The notes: a model not told the origin generated them from the sequence alone. 64,000 nucleotides of DNA from Protaetiibacter sp. SSC-01 (GCF_014483895.1 NZ_CP059987.1:1302001-1366000); one strand, 5' to 3'. Counted from the stretch's first letter, positions 8,699 to 18,427 are shown. Made by a program: numbers and translations.

Positions 8699-9139
8699 GT
8701 GGAGGCGATCCGGCTCGAGCGCGACATCGACCTCCCGCGCGCCATCGTGTGGGAGGCGCTCGTCGATCCGGTCCTCGTCGAGGGCTGGCTGCATCCGAGC
8801 GAGCGGCTCGTGGCGGGCACGACGCCCGTCGAGTTCCGCGAGCCCGACGCCGCATCCGAGCCCGCCGTGCTCGAGGTCATCTCGCCCGCCTTCGGCGACG
8901 TGCGCATCGTGCTCGACCGCGTCGACGGGGGAACGCGGGGTGAGGGCACGCGCGTCGAGCTCACGGTGAGCGACGAGTGGGGGAGGCGTTCGGAGCGCGA
9001 GGCGCTGTGGGCCCTCCGGCTCGAGCAGCTCGCCGAGCTCGTGCGCGGGCATCCGGTCGACTGGGCCGACTGGCCGACGCGTCACCGTCTCGAGGATCGG
9101 GCCGCGCGCAGTGAGGCCGCCCACCGCGCGGCACGCTGA
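8699..9139 (+). CDS. SRPBCC / AHSA1-like domain protein
   Basis: A 146-residue cytosolic protein with the START/SRPBCC pattern: an N-terminal beta strand IRLERDIDLPRAIVWEAL followed by VDPVLVEGWLHPSE, and strands such as VLEVISPAFGDVRIVLD. A long C-terminal helix (REALWALRLEQLAELV) is typical of the Aha1-homology-like group. These proteins bind small hydrophobic ligands, but no specific ligand or partner is evident. GTG 8699 is 9 bases after the MFS stop. It is the last gene of the truB-ribF run. Confidence 0.8.
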   Translation: MEAIRLERDIDLPRAIVWEALVDPVLVEGWLHPSERLVAGTTPVEFREPDAASEPAVLEVISPAFGDVRIVLDRVDGGTRGEGTRVELTVSDEWGRRSEREALWALRLEQLAELVRGHPVDWADWPTRHRLEDRAARSEAAHRAAR

Positions 9140-9143
9140 CGCG

Positions 9144-9199
9144 CATCCGCGTGCGTGCCTCCGGCGCTCTGCGCATATGAGCAGCGCCGTACGCGGATG
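9144..9199. promoter_or_regulatory. Nested inverted repeats upstream of the SorC-type regulator
   Basis: CATCCGCGT (9144-9152) pairs perfectly with ACGCGGATG (9191-9199). Inside, GGCGCT (9163-9168) pairs with AGCGCC (9183-9188), and TGC-g-CATATG-a-GCA (9170-9183) is a near-perfect palindrome. The outer hairpin may end the upstream transcript. The CATATG core, about 55 bases before the regulator start, is a good operator candidate for autoregulation. Confidence 0.5.
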
Positions 9200-9237
9200 T
9201 TGGCGCACGGCCCCCGGCGGGATACCGTCGAAGGGAA

Positions 9238-10176
9238 ATGATGGACGACGAACTCCTCGCTGTCCGCGTCGCGGAGCTCTACTACGACGAGAACAAGACG
9301 CAGGACGAGATCGGCGCGCTGCTCGGCATCTCGCGCTGGAAGGCCGGGCGCCTGCTCGCGCAGGCGCGCGAGCAGGGCATCGTGCGCATCGAGATCGTGC
9401 ACCCGCGCGCCCGCCGCCTCGCGATCGAGCGCGCCCTGCGGGAGCGCTTCGGTCTCGCCGACGCCGTCGTCGTGCCCACCCCCGAGAACGAGGTCGGCGT
9501 GCAGGGGCGTGTCGCCCAGGCCGCCGCCGACTTCCTCACGGGCCTGCGGCCCGTTCCGCGCGTGCTCGGCGTCAGCTGGGGTCGCACCCTCACCGACGTG
9601 GCCGACCGCATGCCGGACGGCTGGGCGACGGGCGTCACGGTCGTGCAGATCAACGGCGGCGTGAGCCTCAACCGTCGCCCCGGCACCGCGGCGACGCTCG
9701 CCTCGACGATCGCCCAGCGCGGTCGGGGCCACGCCGTGCTCCTGCCGAGCCCCGCCATCCTCGAGCGTCTCTCCACGAAGAAGGCGATCGAGGGCGACCG
9801 CACCGTCGCCGCCGTGCTCGACCGCGCGGCGAACGCCAACGCGTTCCTCTACAGCGCGGGGGTCGTGGGCGCCGACTCGGCTCACGTCGAGAGCGGCTAC
9901 CTGCGCCCCGAGGACATGGAGGAGCTCGCTCTGCGCGGCGCGATCGGAGACGTCGTCGGCCGCTACATCGACGCCAACGGCAACATCGTCGACCCCTCGC
10001 TCGACGAGCGCACCCTCGGCATCTCGCTCGAGACGCTGCGCGCCGCCGCCACCGCGATCCTCGTGGTCGCGGGAACCCCTAAACACGACATCGCGCGAGC
10101 CGTCGTCACGGCCGGCCTGTGCACCGTGCTCATCACCGACGAGGCCACCGCCCGTGCCCTCCTGGAGGACTCATGA
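9238..10176 (+). CDS. SorC/DeoR-type sugar-binding transcriptional regulator
   Basis: A 312-residue regulator with an N-terminal helix-turn-helix (about residues 8-48: ELYYDENKTQDEIGALL and ISRWKAGRLLAQAREQGIV) and a SorC-type effector domain that binds phosphorylated sugars. ATG 9238 or ATG 9241 follows AAGGGA. The last codons overlap deoC (ATGA), so regulator and deoC are coupled. The deoC and dehydrogenase genes downstream suggest that deoxyribose-5-phosphate or a related sugar phosphate is the inducer. This arrangement resembles B. subtilis deoR-deoC, whose DeoR is also a SorC-family protein. Confidence 0.9.
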   Translation: MMDDELLAVRVAELYYDENKTQDEIGALLGISRWKAGRLLAQAREQGIVRIEIVHPRARRLAIERALRERFGLADAVVVPTPENEVGVQGRVAQAAADFLTGLRPVPRVLGVSWGRTLTDVADRMPDGWATGVTVVQINGGVSLNRRPGTAATLASTIAQRGRGHAVLLPSPAILERLSTKKAIEGDRTVAAVLDRAANANAFLYSAGVVGADSAHVESGYLRPEDMEELALRGAIGDVVGRYIDANGNIVDPSLDERTLGISLETLRAAATAILVVAGTPKHDIARAVVTAGLCTVLITDEATARALLEDS

Positions 10177-11183
10177 CCATGCAGACCACCTCGCTCGCCC
10201 CCGCGGAGCGCGCCGTGCGCGTGCTGGGCGGCGACCTCACGGAGCGCAGCCTCCGTCAGTACCTCGAGGGGCTGAGCGGTGTCGACGCCGTCGGCCTCGA
10301 GCAGCGCGCCGCGGGGCTCGCGACGCGCTCGATCAAGACGAGCTCGAAGGCGTGGGCGCTCGACCGCATCATCGAGCTCATCGACCTCACGACCCTCGAG
10401 GGCGCCGACACCCCCGGCAAGGTGCGCTCGCTCGTCGCGAAGGCGCTCACTCCCGACGCCACGGACCCGTCGACGCCGCGCGTCGCCGCCGTGTGCGTCT
10501 ACGGCGACATGGTGCCCGCCGCCGTCGAGGCGCTGGGCTCGGCCCACGGCGACCCGGATGACGGCCTCATCTCCGTCGCGGCCGTCGCGACCGCCTTCCC
10601 GTCGGGTCGCGCCTCGCTCGCCGTCAAGCTCGGCGACACGCGCGACGCCGTCGCCGCGGGAGCCGACGAGATCGACATGGTCATCGACCGCGGCGCCTTC
10701 CTCGCCGGTCGCTACGGCAAGGTCTTCGAGGAGATCGTCGCCGTCAAGGAGGCGTGCCGCCGCGACGACGGCAGCTACGCGAGCCTCAAGGTCATCCTCG
10801 AGACGGGCGAGCTCACCACCTACGACAACGTGCGCCGCGCCTCGTGGCTCTCGATCCTCGCGGGAGGCGACTTCATCAAGACCTCGACGGGCAAGGTGAC
10901 CCCCGCCGCGACCCTCCCGGTGACGCTCCTCATGCTCGAGGTCGTGCGCGACTGGCACCGCCTCACCGGCGAGTACGTGGGAGTCAAGCCGGCGGGCGGC
11001 ATCCGCGCCTCCAAGGACGCCGTGCGCTACCTCGTGACGGTCGCCGAGACCGTCGGTGAGCAGTGGCTGCAGCCCCACCTCTTCCGCTTCGGCGCGTCGA
11101 GCCTGCTCAACGACGTGCTCCTGCAGCGCCAGAAGCTCCGCACCGGCCACTACGCCGGCCCCGACTACGTGACGATCGACTAG
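10173..11183 (+). CDS. deoC: Deoxyribose-phosphate aldolase, long actinobacterial form
   Basis: DeoC cleaves 2-deoxyribose-5-phosphate to glyceraldehyde-3-phosphate and acetaldehyde. The 336-residue protein contains the Schiff-base motif FIKTSTGK at about residues 234-241 (the first Lys forms the imine in the E. coli enzyme) and the second active-site Lys in GVKPAGGIR at about 271. It is about 100 residues longer than the E. coli enzyme, with an N-terminal extension seen in other actinobacterial DeoC proteins. ATG 10173 overlaps the regulator stop; ATG 10179 is an alternative. The aldehyde dehydrogenases downstream would oxidise the acetaldehyde. Confidence 0.95.
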   Translation: MTMQTTSLAPAERAVRVLGGDLTERSLRQYLEGLSGVDAVGLEQRAAGLATRSIKTSSKAWALDRIIELIDLTTLEGADTPGKVRSLVAKALTPDATDPSTPRVAAVCVYGDMVPAAVEALGSAHGDPDDGLISVAAVATAFPSGRASLAVKLGDTRDAVAAGADEIDMVIDRGAFLAGRYGKVFEEIVAVKEACRRDDGSYASLKVILETGELTTYDNVRRASWLSILAGGDFIKTSTGKVTPAATLPVTLLMLEVVRDWHRLTGEYVGVKPAGGIRASKDAVRYLVTVAETVGEQWLQPHLFRFGASSLLNDVLLQRQKLRTGHYAGPDYVTID

Positions 11184-11204
11184 GACGGCATCCGCTCTGC
11201 CGCC

Positions 11205-11268
11205 GGTCGAGTAGCCGCGCAGCCACCCCACCGCTGGTTGAGTAGCCGCGAAGCGGCGTATCGAAACC
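11205..11268. repeat. REP-like palindromic repeat (one half copy, one full copy)
   Basis: A half copy, GGTCGAGTAGCCGCGCAG (11205-11222), is followed by a full 33-base copy at 11236-11268. The full copy starts GGTTGAGTAGCCGCG and ends GTATCGAAACC, with a GCCGC-gaa-GCGGC core hairpin. I recall this sequence type as an interspersed intergenic repeat of Microbacteriaceae. It lies between deoC and the aldehyde dehydrogenase and may stabilise or partly terminate the transcript. Confidence 0.75.
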
Positions 11269-11289
11269 CCCACGAAGGACATGAACATC

Positions 11290-12779
<1,490 letters not shown>

Positions 12780-12783
<4 letters not shown>

Positions 12784-13637
12784 GCCGTCTCACGATCCCC
12801 AAGACCTACAAGCTCTACATCGGCGGCAAGTTCCCGCGCAGCGAATCGGGCCGCAGCTACGAGATCCGCGGCGCCGACGGTGCGTTCCTCGCGAACGCGT
12901 CGCTCGCCTCCCGCAAGGACGCCCGCGACGCCGTCGTGGCCGCGCGCGCCGCGGTCTCCGGATGGGGCGGTGCGACCGCCTACAACCGCGGCCAGGTGCT
13001 CTACCGCGTCGCCGAGGTGCTCGAGGGTCGTCGTGCCCAGTTCGTCGAGGAGCTCCGCGCGTCGGAGGGCCTCTCGGCCGCCGAGGCCGCGCGTCAGGTC
13101 GACGAGACGATCGACACGTGGGTCTGGTACGCCGGATGGGCCGACAAGTTCGTGCAGGTCGCGGGCTCCGGCAACCCCGTCGCGGGCCCCTTCTTCAACC
13201 TCTCGGTGCCGGAGCCGACGGGCGTCGTCGCGATCGTGGCGCCGCAGGGCGAGGGGAGCCTCCTCGGTCTCGTGCGCGTCGTCGCCCCTGCGCTCGTCGC
13301 GGGCAACGCGGTCGTCGTCGTGGCCGACGAGGCGCATCCGCTCTCCGCGATCAGCCTCGCCGAGGTGCTCGCGACGAGCGACGTGCCGGGCGGGGTCGTC
13401 AACGTGCTCACGGGCTCGCCCGCCGAGATCGTGCCGTGGCTCGCGTCGCATGCCGACGTCAACGCGCTCGACCTCGCGGGTGCGGGGGAGCTCGACTGGG
13501 TCGACCTCGAGATCGCGGCCGCGGACACGCTCACGCGCGTGCTGCGTCCCGAGCCGGGCGTGCCCGCTGCGACGCTCGACCGCATCCTCGCGTTCACCGA
13601 GACGAAGACGGTCTGGCACACGAAGTCGCTCATCTGA
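12780..13637 (+). CDS. Aldehyde dehydrogenase-like protein lacking the catalytic domain
   Basis: A 285-residue relative of the preceding dehydrogenase. Its first about 215 residues align with the cofactor-binding half (IGGKFPRSESGRSYEI, ALVAGNAVVVVADEAHP, NVLTGSPAEIVPWLASH). It then runs directly to a typical C-terminal oligomerisation tail (LDRILAFTETKTVWH), skipping the segment with the catalytic Cys and Glu. The PWNF cofactor motif is replaced by APQGEGS. It cannot be a normal dehydrogenase; a structural or regulatory subunit of the upstream enzyme is the simplest inference. GTG 12780 has AAGGGAG upstream and overlaps the preceding stop. I recall similar pairs next to deoC in other actinobacteria. 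Confidence 0.85.
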
Positions 13638-13645
13638 GGTGTCGA

Positions 13646-13690
13646 GGTGGTCGAGGAGCGCCGCCGCAGGCGACGCGTCTCGAGACCACC
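13646..13690. repeat. REP-like palindrome, copy 1 of the GGTGGTCGAG family
   Basis: This 45-base imperfect palindrome starts GGTGGTCGAGGAGCGCC, has a CGCC-gccgca-GGCG centre and ends CGTCTCGAGACCACC. It matches a copy at 47986-48030 with two differences and a coding copy in nadB (54779-54825). It starts 9 bases after the deo-operon stop and may also act as its terminator. Confidence 0.85.
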
Positions 13691-13725
13691 GACCCCCACT
13701 GGCACGCCGTAACGATTGAATAACA

Positions 13726-13749
13726 GAACGGTAACGTTCGTGCTACAGT
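13726..13749. promoter_or_regulatory. Promoter area with GAACG-N4-CGTTC inverted repeat
   Basis: An unusually AT-rich stretch upstream of the phosphodiesterase gene contains GAACG-gtaa-CGTTC (13726-13739), followed by TACAGT (13744-13749) as a possible -10. No -35 hexamer at standard spacing is obvious. CCTCGCGAGG, a perfect palindrome, lies just downstream at 13758-13767. Confidence 0.4.
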
Positions 13750-13800
13750 CGGCACACCTCGCGAGGTTGCGGGGAACCCGACTCGAAAGCGGATGTGCCG

Positions 13801-14679
13801 ATGGTGACGCACCCTGCACGACGGATGGTCGCATCCGCCGTCGTCATCCTCGCCCTCGTGGCGGTGCTGCTGCTCGTGCCGGATGCCGTGCGCGTCTACG
13901 CGACGAACATGATGGGGTCGCTGCGCGCGCCGGGTGAGCCCGCCTTCATCGCGGGGCACCGCGGGGATCGCGCGCACGGGCCGGAGAACACGATGCCCGC
14001 CCTCCAGAAGGCGCTCCAGTCGCGCCTCGAGTTCGTCGAGACCGACGTGCGGCTCACGGCCGACGGCGTGCCCGTGCTCATCCACGACGACACGGTCGAC
14101 CGCACGACCGACGGCACGGGCGCGGTCGCCGACCTCAGGCTCGAGCAGGTGCGGGCACTCGACGCGGGCGCGTGGTACGGGCCCGAGTTCGCGGGCACGC
14201 GCGTGCCGCTCTTCGACGAGTTCCTCGACTCGCTCGCCGTGCACCGCTCCAAGAAGGCGCTCGTCGAACTCAAGGGCCACTGGGGGCCCGAGGGGCTGCG
14301 CACGGTGCTCGACGCGATCTACCTGCGCGGCGTGCAGAACCGCGTCGTGTTCGCGAGCTTCAACCTCACGACCGTGGCCCGCCTCGCCGACACGGCGCCC
14401 GCCATCCCGCGCGTCATCATCAAGCGCGATCTGCCCGAGGACCCGGTGGGCCTCGCGCAGTACTACGGCGCGATCGCGATCATCACGACGCCGAACTCGC
14501 TCGAGAGCGACCCGGAGGCGGTCGCGCGCATGCACGAGGCGGGCCTCGGCGTGCTCGTCTACACGCTCAACAGCGAGAAGCGCTGGTCGGAGGCGCTCGC
14601 CTACGGCGTCGACGGCATCATCACCGACCGCCCCTCGAAGCTCGACGGCTGGATCGCCGCGACCGCGCCCGGCACCTAG
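13801..14679 (+). CDS. Membrane-anchored glycerophosphodiester phosphodiesterase
   Basis: It hydrolyses deacylated phospholipid head groups (glycerophosphodiesters) to sn-glycerol-3-phosphate and an alcohol. The protein has 292 residues from ATG 13801; GTG 13795 is an alternative. One N-terminal helix (about residues 10-33, SAVVILALVAVLLLVPDAV) anchors it, with the enzyme outside. GDPD motifs are IAGHRGDRAHGPENTMPAL, then FVETDVRLTADGVPVLIHDD and TVDRTTDGTG, followed by late blocks VLVYTLNSEKRW and GVDGIITDRP. It is monocistronic. An extracellular GDPD fits phosphate or glycerol scavenging. Confidence 0.92.
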   Translation: MVTHPARRMVASAVVILALVAVLLLVPDAVRVYATNMMGSLRAPGEPAFIAGHRGDRAHGPENTMPALQKALQSRLEFVETDVRLTADGVPVLIHDDTVDRTTDGTGAVADLRLEQVRALDAGAWYGPEFAGTRVPLFDEFLDSLAVHRSKKALVELKGHWGPEGLRTVLDAIYLRGVQNRVVFASFNLTTVARLADTAPAIPRVIIKRDLPEDPVGLAQYYGAIAIITTPNSLESDPEAVARMHEAGLGVLVYTLNSEKRWSEALAYGVDGIITDRPSKLDGWIAATAPGT

Positions 14680-14693
14680 GTCCTCCGTTCCTC

Positions 14694-14897
14694 GCCAAAC
14701 GCTGTAGCTTCTGGCCAGGGGACGCAGAGATGACGCGCGCACAACGCGCAAAGGTGGCGCGCACAGTGTCGGGACCGGCACATCCGTGTCTCGTGAGGCT
14801 CGCCTGGCGCTCCCGGCGCCCCGGACACGCGCTACATGTCTTGGCTTCGGGCGGCAGAGATGACGCGTGCGGGAGCCCGAACGCTGCAGCGTTTGGC
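14694..14897. repeat. About 204-bp spacer element with 10-bp inverted ends and internal direct repeats
   Basis: GCCAAACGCT (14694-14703) and AGCGTTTGGC (14888-14897) are perfect inverted ends. GCAGAGATGACGCG is repeated directly at 14724-14737 and 14854-14867. AACGCTGCAGCGTT (14880-14893) is itself palindromic. A related unit occurs at 51416-51466. The element fills the spacer between two convergent genes and has no protein-coding capacity, so it is either a MITE-like sequence or two merged palindromic repeat units. The hairpins could terminate both flanking transcripts. Confidence 0.6.
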
Positions 14898-14906
14898 CGG
14901 GAACGA

Positions 14907-16232
14907 CTAGAGGCGTCCGACGAGGGTGTCGAAGAACGCGATCGCGCGGCGGTAGGTCGCGACGCGGATGCGCTCGTCGATGCCGTGGATCGACTCGAGC
15001 TCCTCCTGGCGCAGATCGAACGGCAGGAAGCGGTAGACCCGGTCGGAGATCGCCGCGAAGTGGCGGGAGTCGCTCGCCTGCAGCATGACGTACGGCGCGA
15101 CCGCGGCATCCGGGAACACCTCGCGGATGCTCGCCGCGATCGCGTGCCACGCGGGGCCGTCGGCGGGGGAGACGGGCGCGGGGTCGGTGCCCTCGAGCAC
15201 GCGCACCTGCACGGCCGGGTCGTCGATCGTCCGCACGATCGCGGCGACGGCCGACTCGACCGTCTCGCCCGGCAGGATGCGCGAGTTGATCGTCGCGGTC
15301 GCCCGTTCGGGCACGACGTTGCGGCTCGACGAGCCGCGCAGCTGCGTCACGGCCCGAGTCGTGCGGGTCATCGCGGCGAGCTGCGGGCTCGTCTTCGCGA
15401 GGGTCTTCGCGAGCGGGCCGCGGAAGGTGCGCGCGTGCCGCAGCATCCAGCCGCGTGCACCGCCCAGCCGCGCGCCCATCGACTCCAGGAGCCCGACGAC
15501 GGGCTCGATGAGGTGCGGAGGCTCGGGCTGGTTCTCGAGCCGCAGGATGGCGCGTGCGAGCACCGCGGTCGAGCCCCCGGGCAGCGGGATGGCCGCGTGG
15601 CCGCCCGACTGCTCCACGGAGAGCTCGACGTTCATCATGCCCTTCTCGGTGACGCCCACGACGGCGGTCGGTCCGAGACCCGGCAGCAGCTGGTCCATGA
15701 CGGCGCCGCCCTCGTCGATCACGAGCCAGGGGCGGATGCCGCGCTCGTCGAGCAGCGCGACGAGCTGCGCGACGCCGGAGCCGCCGGCCTCCTCGTCGTG
15801 TCCGAAGACGAGGTAGACGTCGGATGCGGGCCGGAAGCCCGCCTCGAGCCGCGCCTCGACGGCCTCGAGGATCGCGACGAGCGTCGCCTTGTCGTCGAGC
15901 GCCCCGCGCGCCCAGATCGTCGCCTCGTCGCCCTCGCCCGTGAGCTCGGCGGAGAAGGGCGGATGCGTCCACCGGCTGTCGTCGTCGACAGCCACGACGT
16001 CCTGGTGCGCCATGAGCACGGCGGGAGCCCCGTCGCCCGAGCCGCGCCAGCGGTAGAGCAGGGTGCGGCCCGCGACGACCTCGCGCTCGAGCTCCGCGTG
16101 CACGCGTGGGAACAGCCGCTCGAGCGCCGCATGGAAGCCCGCGAACGCCTCCTCGACGCCCCCGGCGCCCTCGTGCGAGTAGGTGGGGAATCGCAGCAGC
16201 TCGCGGAAGCGGTCGAGGGTCGGGTCGCTCAT
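14907..16232 (-). CDS. M20 family metallopeptidase (carboxypeptidase S / PM20D1-like)
   Basis: A zinc-dependent exopeptidase or amidohydrolase of 441 residues. ATG 16232 (MSDPTLDRFRELL) was preferred over upstream codons that lack family similarity. Metal and catalytic motifs are LMAHQDVVAV (His and catalytic Asp), ARGALDDKATL (bridging Asp) and VFGHDEEAGGSG (catalytic Glu pair). The dimerisation insert begins near VGVTEKGMMNVELSV. No signal peptide is seen. The opening LDRFRELLRFPTYS and the overall order match the CPS1/PM20D1 branch. The substrate is probably a peptide or N-acyl amino acid. Confidence 0.92.
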   Translation of the reverse strand: MSDPTLDRFRELLRFPTYSHEGAGGVEEAFAGFHAALERLFPRVHAELEREVVAGRTLLYRWRGSGDGAPAVLMAHQDVVAVDDDSRWTHPPFSAELTGEGDEATIWARGALDDKATLVAILEAVEARLEAGFRPASDVYLVFGHDEEAGGSGVAQLVALLDERGIRPWLVIDEGGAVMDQLLPGLGPTAVVGVTEKGMMNVELSVEQSGGHAAIPLPGGSTAVLARAILRLENQPEPPHLIEPVVGLLESMGARLGGARGWMLRHARTFRGPLAKTLAKTSPQLAAMTRTTRAVTQLRGSSSRNVVPERATATINSRILPGETVESAVAAIVRTIDDPAVQVRVLEGTDPAPVSPADGPAWHAIAASIREVFPDAAVAPYVMLQASDSRHFAAISDRVYRFLPFDLRQEELESIHGIDERIRVATYRRAIAFFDTLVGRL

Positions 16233-16285
16233 GCTCCGATCGTAGGCTGCGCCGAACCGGCGACTCGGCTGGTTACCCTGAGGGG

Positions 16286-16651
16286 GTGAGCTCATCCCGC
16301 CCCGCTTCCCGTTACGGCGACCCCGGTTGGCGCAGGATGGCGCTGGCCCCCGGTCTCATCGCGGCCGTCGTGCTGTTCGTGGGCATCGCCCTCATCGGCC
16401 AGGACGCCTTCGTCTTCGTGAGCTGGGGGGTCGCGGTGCTCGCCCTCATCGTGCTCGTGTTCTCCATCCAGGCGCGCCACTGGTGGTGGGCGCCCGTCTT
16501 CGCCGCGATCGCCGTGCTGTGGAACCCCGTCGCCCCGTTCGGCTTCGACGGGCCGCTGTGGCTCGGAGCGCAGTACGTCGCGATCGCGGCGTTCATCGCG
16601 GCGGGCGTTCTCATCAAGGTGCCGACGCCGGGGGAGGGCTCGCGCCGATGA
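16286..16651 (+). CDS. Small membrane protein, DUF6804-like
   Basis: A 121-residue protein with about four hydrophobic helices from residue 18 (MALAPGLIAAVVLFVGIALIG region) to 112. The helix-breaking motif AVLWNPVAPFGFDGPLW between helices 3 and 4 recalls the DUF6804 family as I remember it. GTG 16286 is taken as start, although an internal ATG near 16337 is possible. Its stop overlaps the next start (ATGA), making it the first gene of a four-gene operon of membrane and exported proteins. Confidence 0.7.
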   Translation: MSSSRPASRYGDPGWRRMALAPGLIAAVVLFVGIALIGQDAFVFVSWGVAVLALIVLVFSIQARHWWWAPVFAAIAVLWNPVAPFGFDGPLWLGAQYVAIAAFIAAGVLIKVPTPGEGSRR

Positions 16652-17328
16652 CGGATGCCGCCCCCGCGCCGGCCGCCTCCGCTCCGGTCGTGGAGCAGAC
16701 GGGCCCTGTCGCGCCGCGTCGTCGGCGTCCGGGCCCCGGCTGGTTCATCGCGGGCGGCGTCGTGCTGGCCCTCGCCGCTGGCGCGCTCGTCGCGATCCCG
16801 CTCGGCGGCTGGGACACGGTCGAGCTCGAGACCGCGGCGGTGCCTGAGCTTCCCGCGGGCGACATCTACGAGGGCAGGCACTACTCCGTGCGCCTCGACG
16901 AGGCGTGGGTGGGCGACGTCATGCCCGACGAGTACGACGTGCCCGAGGAGGGCATGACCTTCGTCGTCGTGCGCGCGATGCTGCGCAACGAGTGGCGGGA
17001 GCCCGATGCCGCGGGAACGCGACTGCTGAGCTTCGCCGCCCTCGAGGAGCTGCCGAACGTCGACCGCCGCGCCGACATCCGCGTCGCCTCCGACGGCGTG
17101 TACTCGGGCGTGCTCCCGCCCGGCGTCGACATGGAGGTCCTCATGTTCTGGGAGGTCCCCGTCGGCTCCGTGCGCGCGGGCGAGCCGATCGCGTTCGGGG
17201 TGACCGACGGCCGACCCGACGAGGCCGTGCTCTACAGCGGCACGGCGTGGCGCGACGAGCACACGGCGGTGCAGACGACGCTCGTGCCGCGACCCTCCGG
17301 CGAGCTGGAGTACCCGTGGGAGCGTTGA
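16648..17328 (+). CDS. Single-pass exported protein, unknown function
   Basis: A 226-residue protein with a Pro/Ala/Arg-rich cytoplasmic N-terminus, one helix at about 31-55 (GWFIAGGVVLALAAGALVAI) and an acidic extracytoplasmic domain. The domain resembles small beta-sandwich DUF4352-like modules: an early strand YEGRHYSVRLDEAWVG and the phrase EGMTFVVVRAMLRNEW. No catalytic motif is visible. It overlaps its neighbours on both sides, and the next two genes encode proteins of the same plan. Confidence 0.75.
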   Translation: MTDAAPAPAASAPVVEQTGPVAPRRRRPGPGWFIAGGVVLALAAGALVAIPLGGWDTVELETAAVPELPAGDIYEGRHYSVRLDEAWVGDVMPDEYDVPEEGMTFVVVRAMLRNEWREPDAAGTRLLSFAALEELPNVDRRADIRVASDGVYSGVLPPGVDMEVLMFWEVPVGSVRAGEPIAFGVTDGRPDEAVLYSGTAWRDEHTAVQTTLVPRPSGELEYPWER

Positions 17329-17885
17329 CCCGCCCCGTGCGCATCGTCGCGGCCCTCGGCCTCGTGGCGCTCGCCTTCGTCGTCGCGCGCACCGAGCCGC
17401 AGGAGGAGCTCTCCTTCGCGCCGTTCGCGGTGCGCGTCGATGAGGGGGAGCTCGGCGAGGGTCGCGACCTGCAGGCGGTCGTCGACGAGGTCCTCCTCGC
17501 CGACGAGGTGGCGCTGGGTTCGTGGACGGGCGAGACGGCGGGCGTGTGGCTCGTCGTCGCGACGCGCATGGCGACGACCGAGAACGGCTCGCTCGGCTAC
17601 GCGACGCTCACGGTGGGGGAGAGGCGCTGGACCGCGAGCACGCGCCCCGGCCTCCCGGCCATGTCGTCGGCGTCCCTCGACCCCGGCCTGCCGATGGCGG
17701 GCTCGTTCTTCTTCGAGCTGCCGGCGGACATCGCCGACGACCCCGGTGCGCGACACGCCGTCGTGCGGCTCGCCCAGGACTCCGACGCGCGCCTGCGCAC
17801 GGTCGTCGAGACCGAGGTCGACCTCACGGCCATCCCGCACGAGGCGTTCGCCGAGGTCGCCACGAAGGAGCGGATCACGTGGTGA
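17316..17885 (+). CDS. Exported or membrane-anchored protein, unknown function
   Basis: A 189-residue protein starting at GTG 17316, with CTGGAG upstream and a 13-base overlap with the previous gene; TTG 17325 and GTG 17337 are alternatives. The N-terminal helix VRIVAALGLVALAFVVA (about residues 8-24) is a signal anchor. The outer domain has the same order of strands as its neighbours (FAVRVDEGELG, VWLVVATRMATTENG, GSFFFELPADI), suggesting duplicated genes. The family is not recognised. Confidence 0.7.
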   Translation: MGALTRPVRIVAALGLVALAFVVARTEPQEELSFAPFAVRVDEGELGEGRDLQAVVDEVLLADEVALGSWTGETAGVWLVVATRMATTENGSLGYATLTVGERRWTASTRPGLPAMSSASLDPGLPMAGSFFFELPADIADDPGARHAVVRLAQDSDARLRTVVETEVDLTAIPHEAFAEVATKERITW

Positions 17886-18427
17886 GCGGGCTGGGCTGGT
17901 GGCGGCGTTCGAGATGGGCGCTCCTGAGCCTCGTCGTGCTCGTCCCCGCGGCGATCGCGGCCGCGCTGAGCGTCGACGCGTTCGACTACCTCCTCACACG
18001 TCCGAGCGCGGTGACCGTCGTCGAGCGCGGCGAGACCGGGCAGATCCGCGACGGGGCGACGATCCGCGTGATCGACAGCTGGGCGGTCGGCGCCGGATCG
18101 CCCGCCGGCGAGGAGTACGGGGTGCCGGAGGGCGCGGTGCTCGTGTCGGTGACGCTCGAGCTCGACGCGAGCGCGGCATCCGACGCCTTCCTCTGCCGCG
18201 TGCAGCTGCTCGAGGCCGACCGCAGTCGCCGCTGGACCTCGAGCTACAGCACCGACTACTTCCCGGGTCGCGGGCTGCCCGACGACGTGCCGAGCGGATG
18301 CGCGTGGCACGACACCGCGTACCCGTTCGAGGAGACGTTCCTCATCCCGCTCGACGCGCAGGACCGCGTCGTGCTCGAGGTCATCGAGCCGGCCGGTCTG
18401 CCTCGCGTGCTGCACCTGAAGCTGTGA
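17882..18427 (+). CDS. Exported or membrane-anchored protein, unknown function
   Basis: A 181-residue protein beginning at GTG 17882, overlapping the previous stop by 4 bases. One hydrophobic helix (about residues 12-30, ALLSLVVLVPAAIAAALS) precedes an extracytoplasmic domain with the strand ATIRVIDSWAVGAG and the phrase GAVLVSVTLELDAS. The plan is similar to the two genes before it. Two Cys residues (in FLCRVQLLEA and SGCAWHD) could form a disulfide. The last 47 bases overlap the 3' end of the convergent gene on the other strand. Confidence 0.7.
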   Translation: MSGLGWWRRSRWALLSLVVLVPAAIAAALSVDAFDYLLTRPSAVTVVERGETGQIRDGATIRVIDSWAVGAGSPAGEEYGVPEGAVLVSVTLELDASAASDAFLCRVQLLEADRSRRWTSSYSTDYFPGRGLPDDVPSGCAWHDTAYPFEETFLIPLDAQDRVVLEVIEPAGLPRVLHLKL

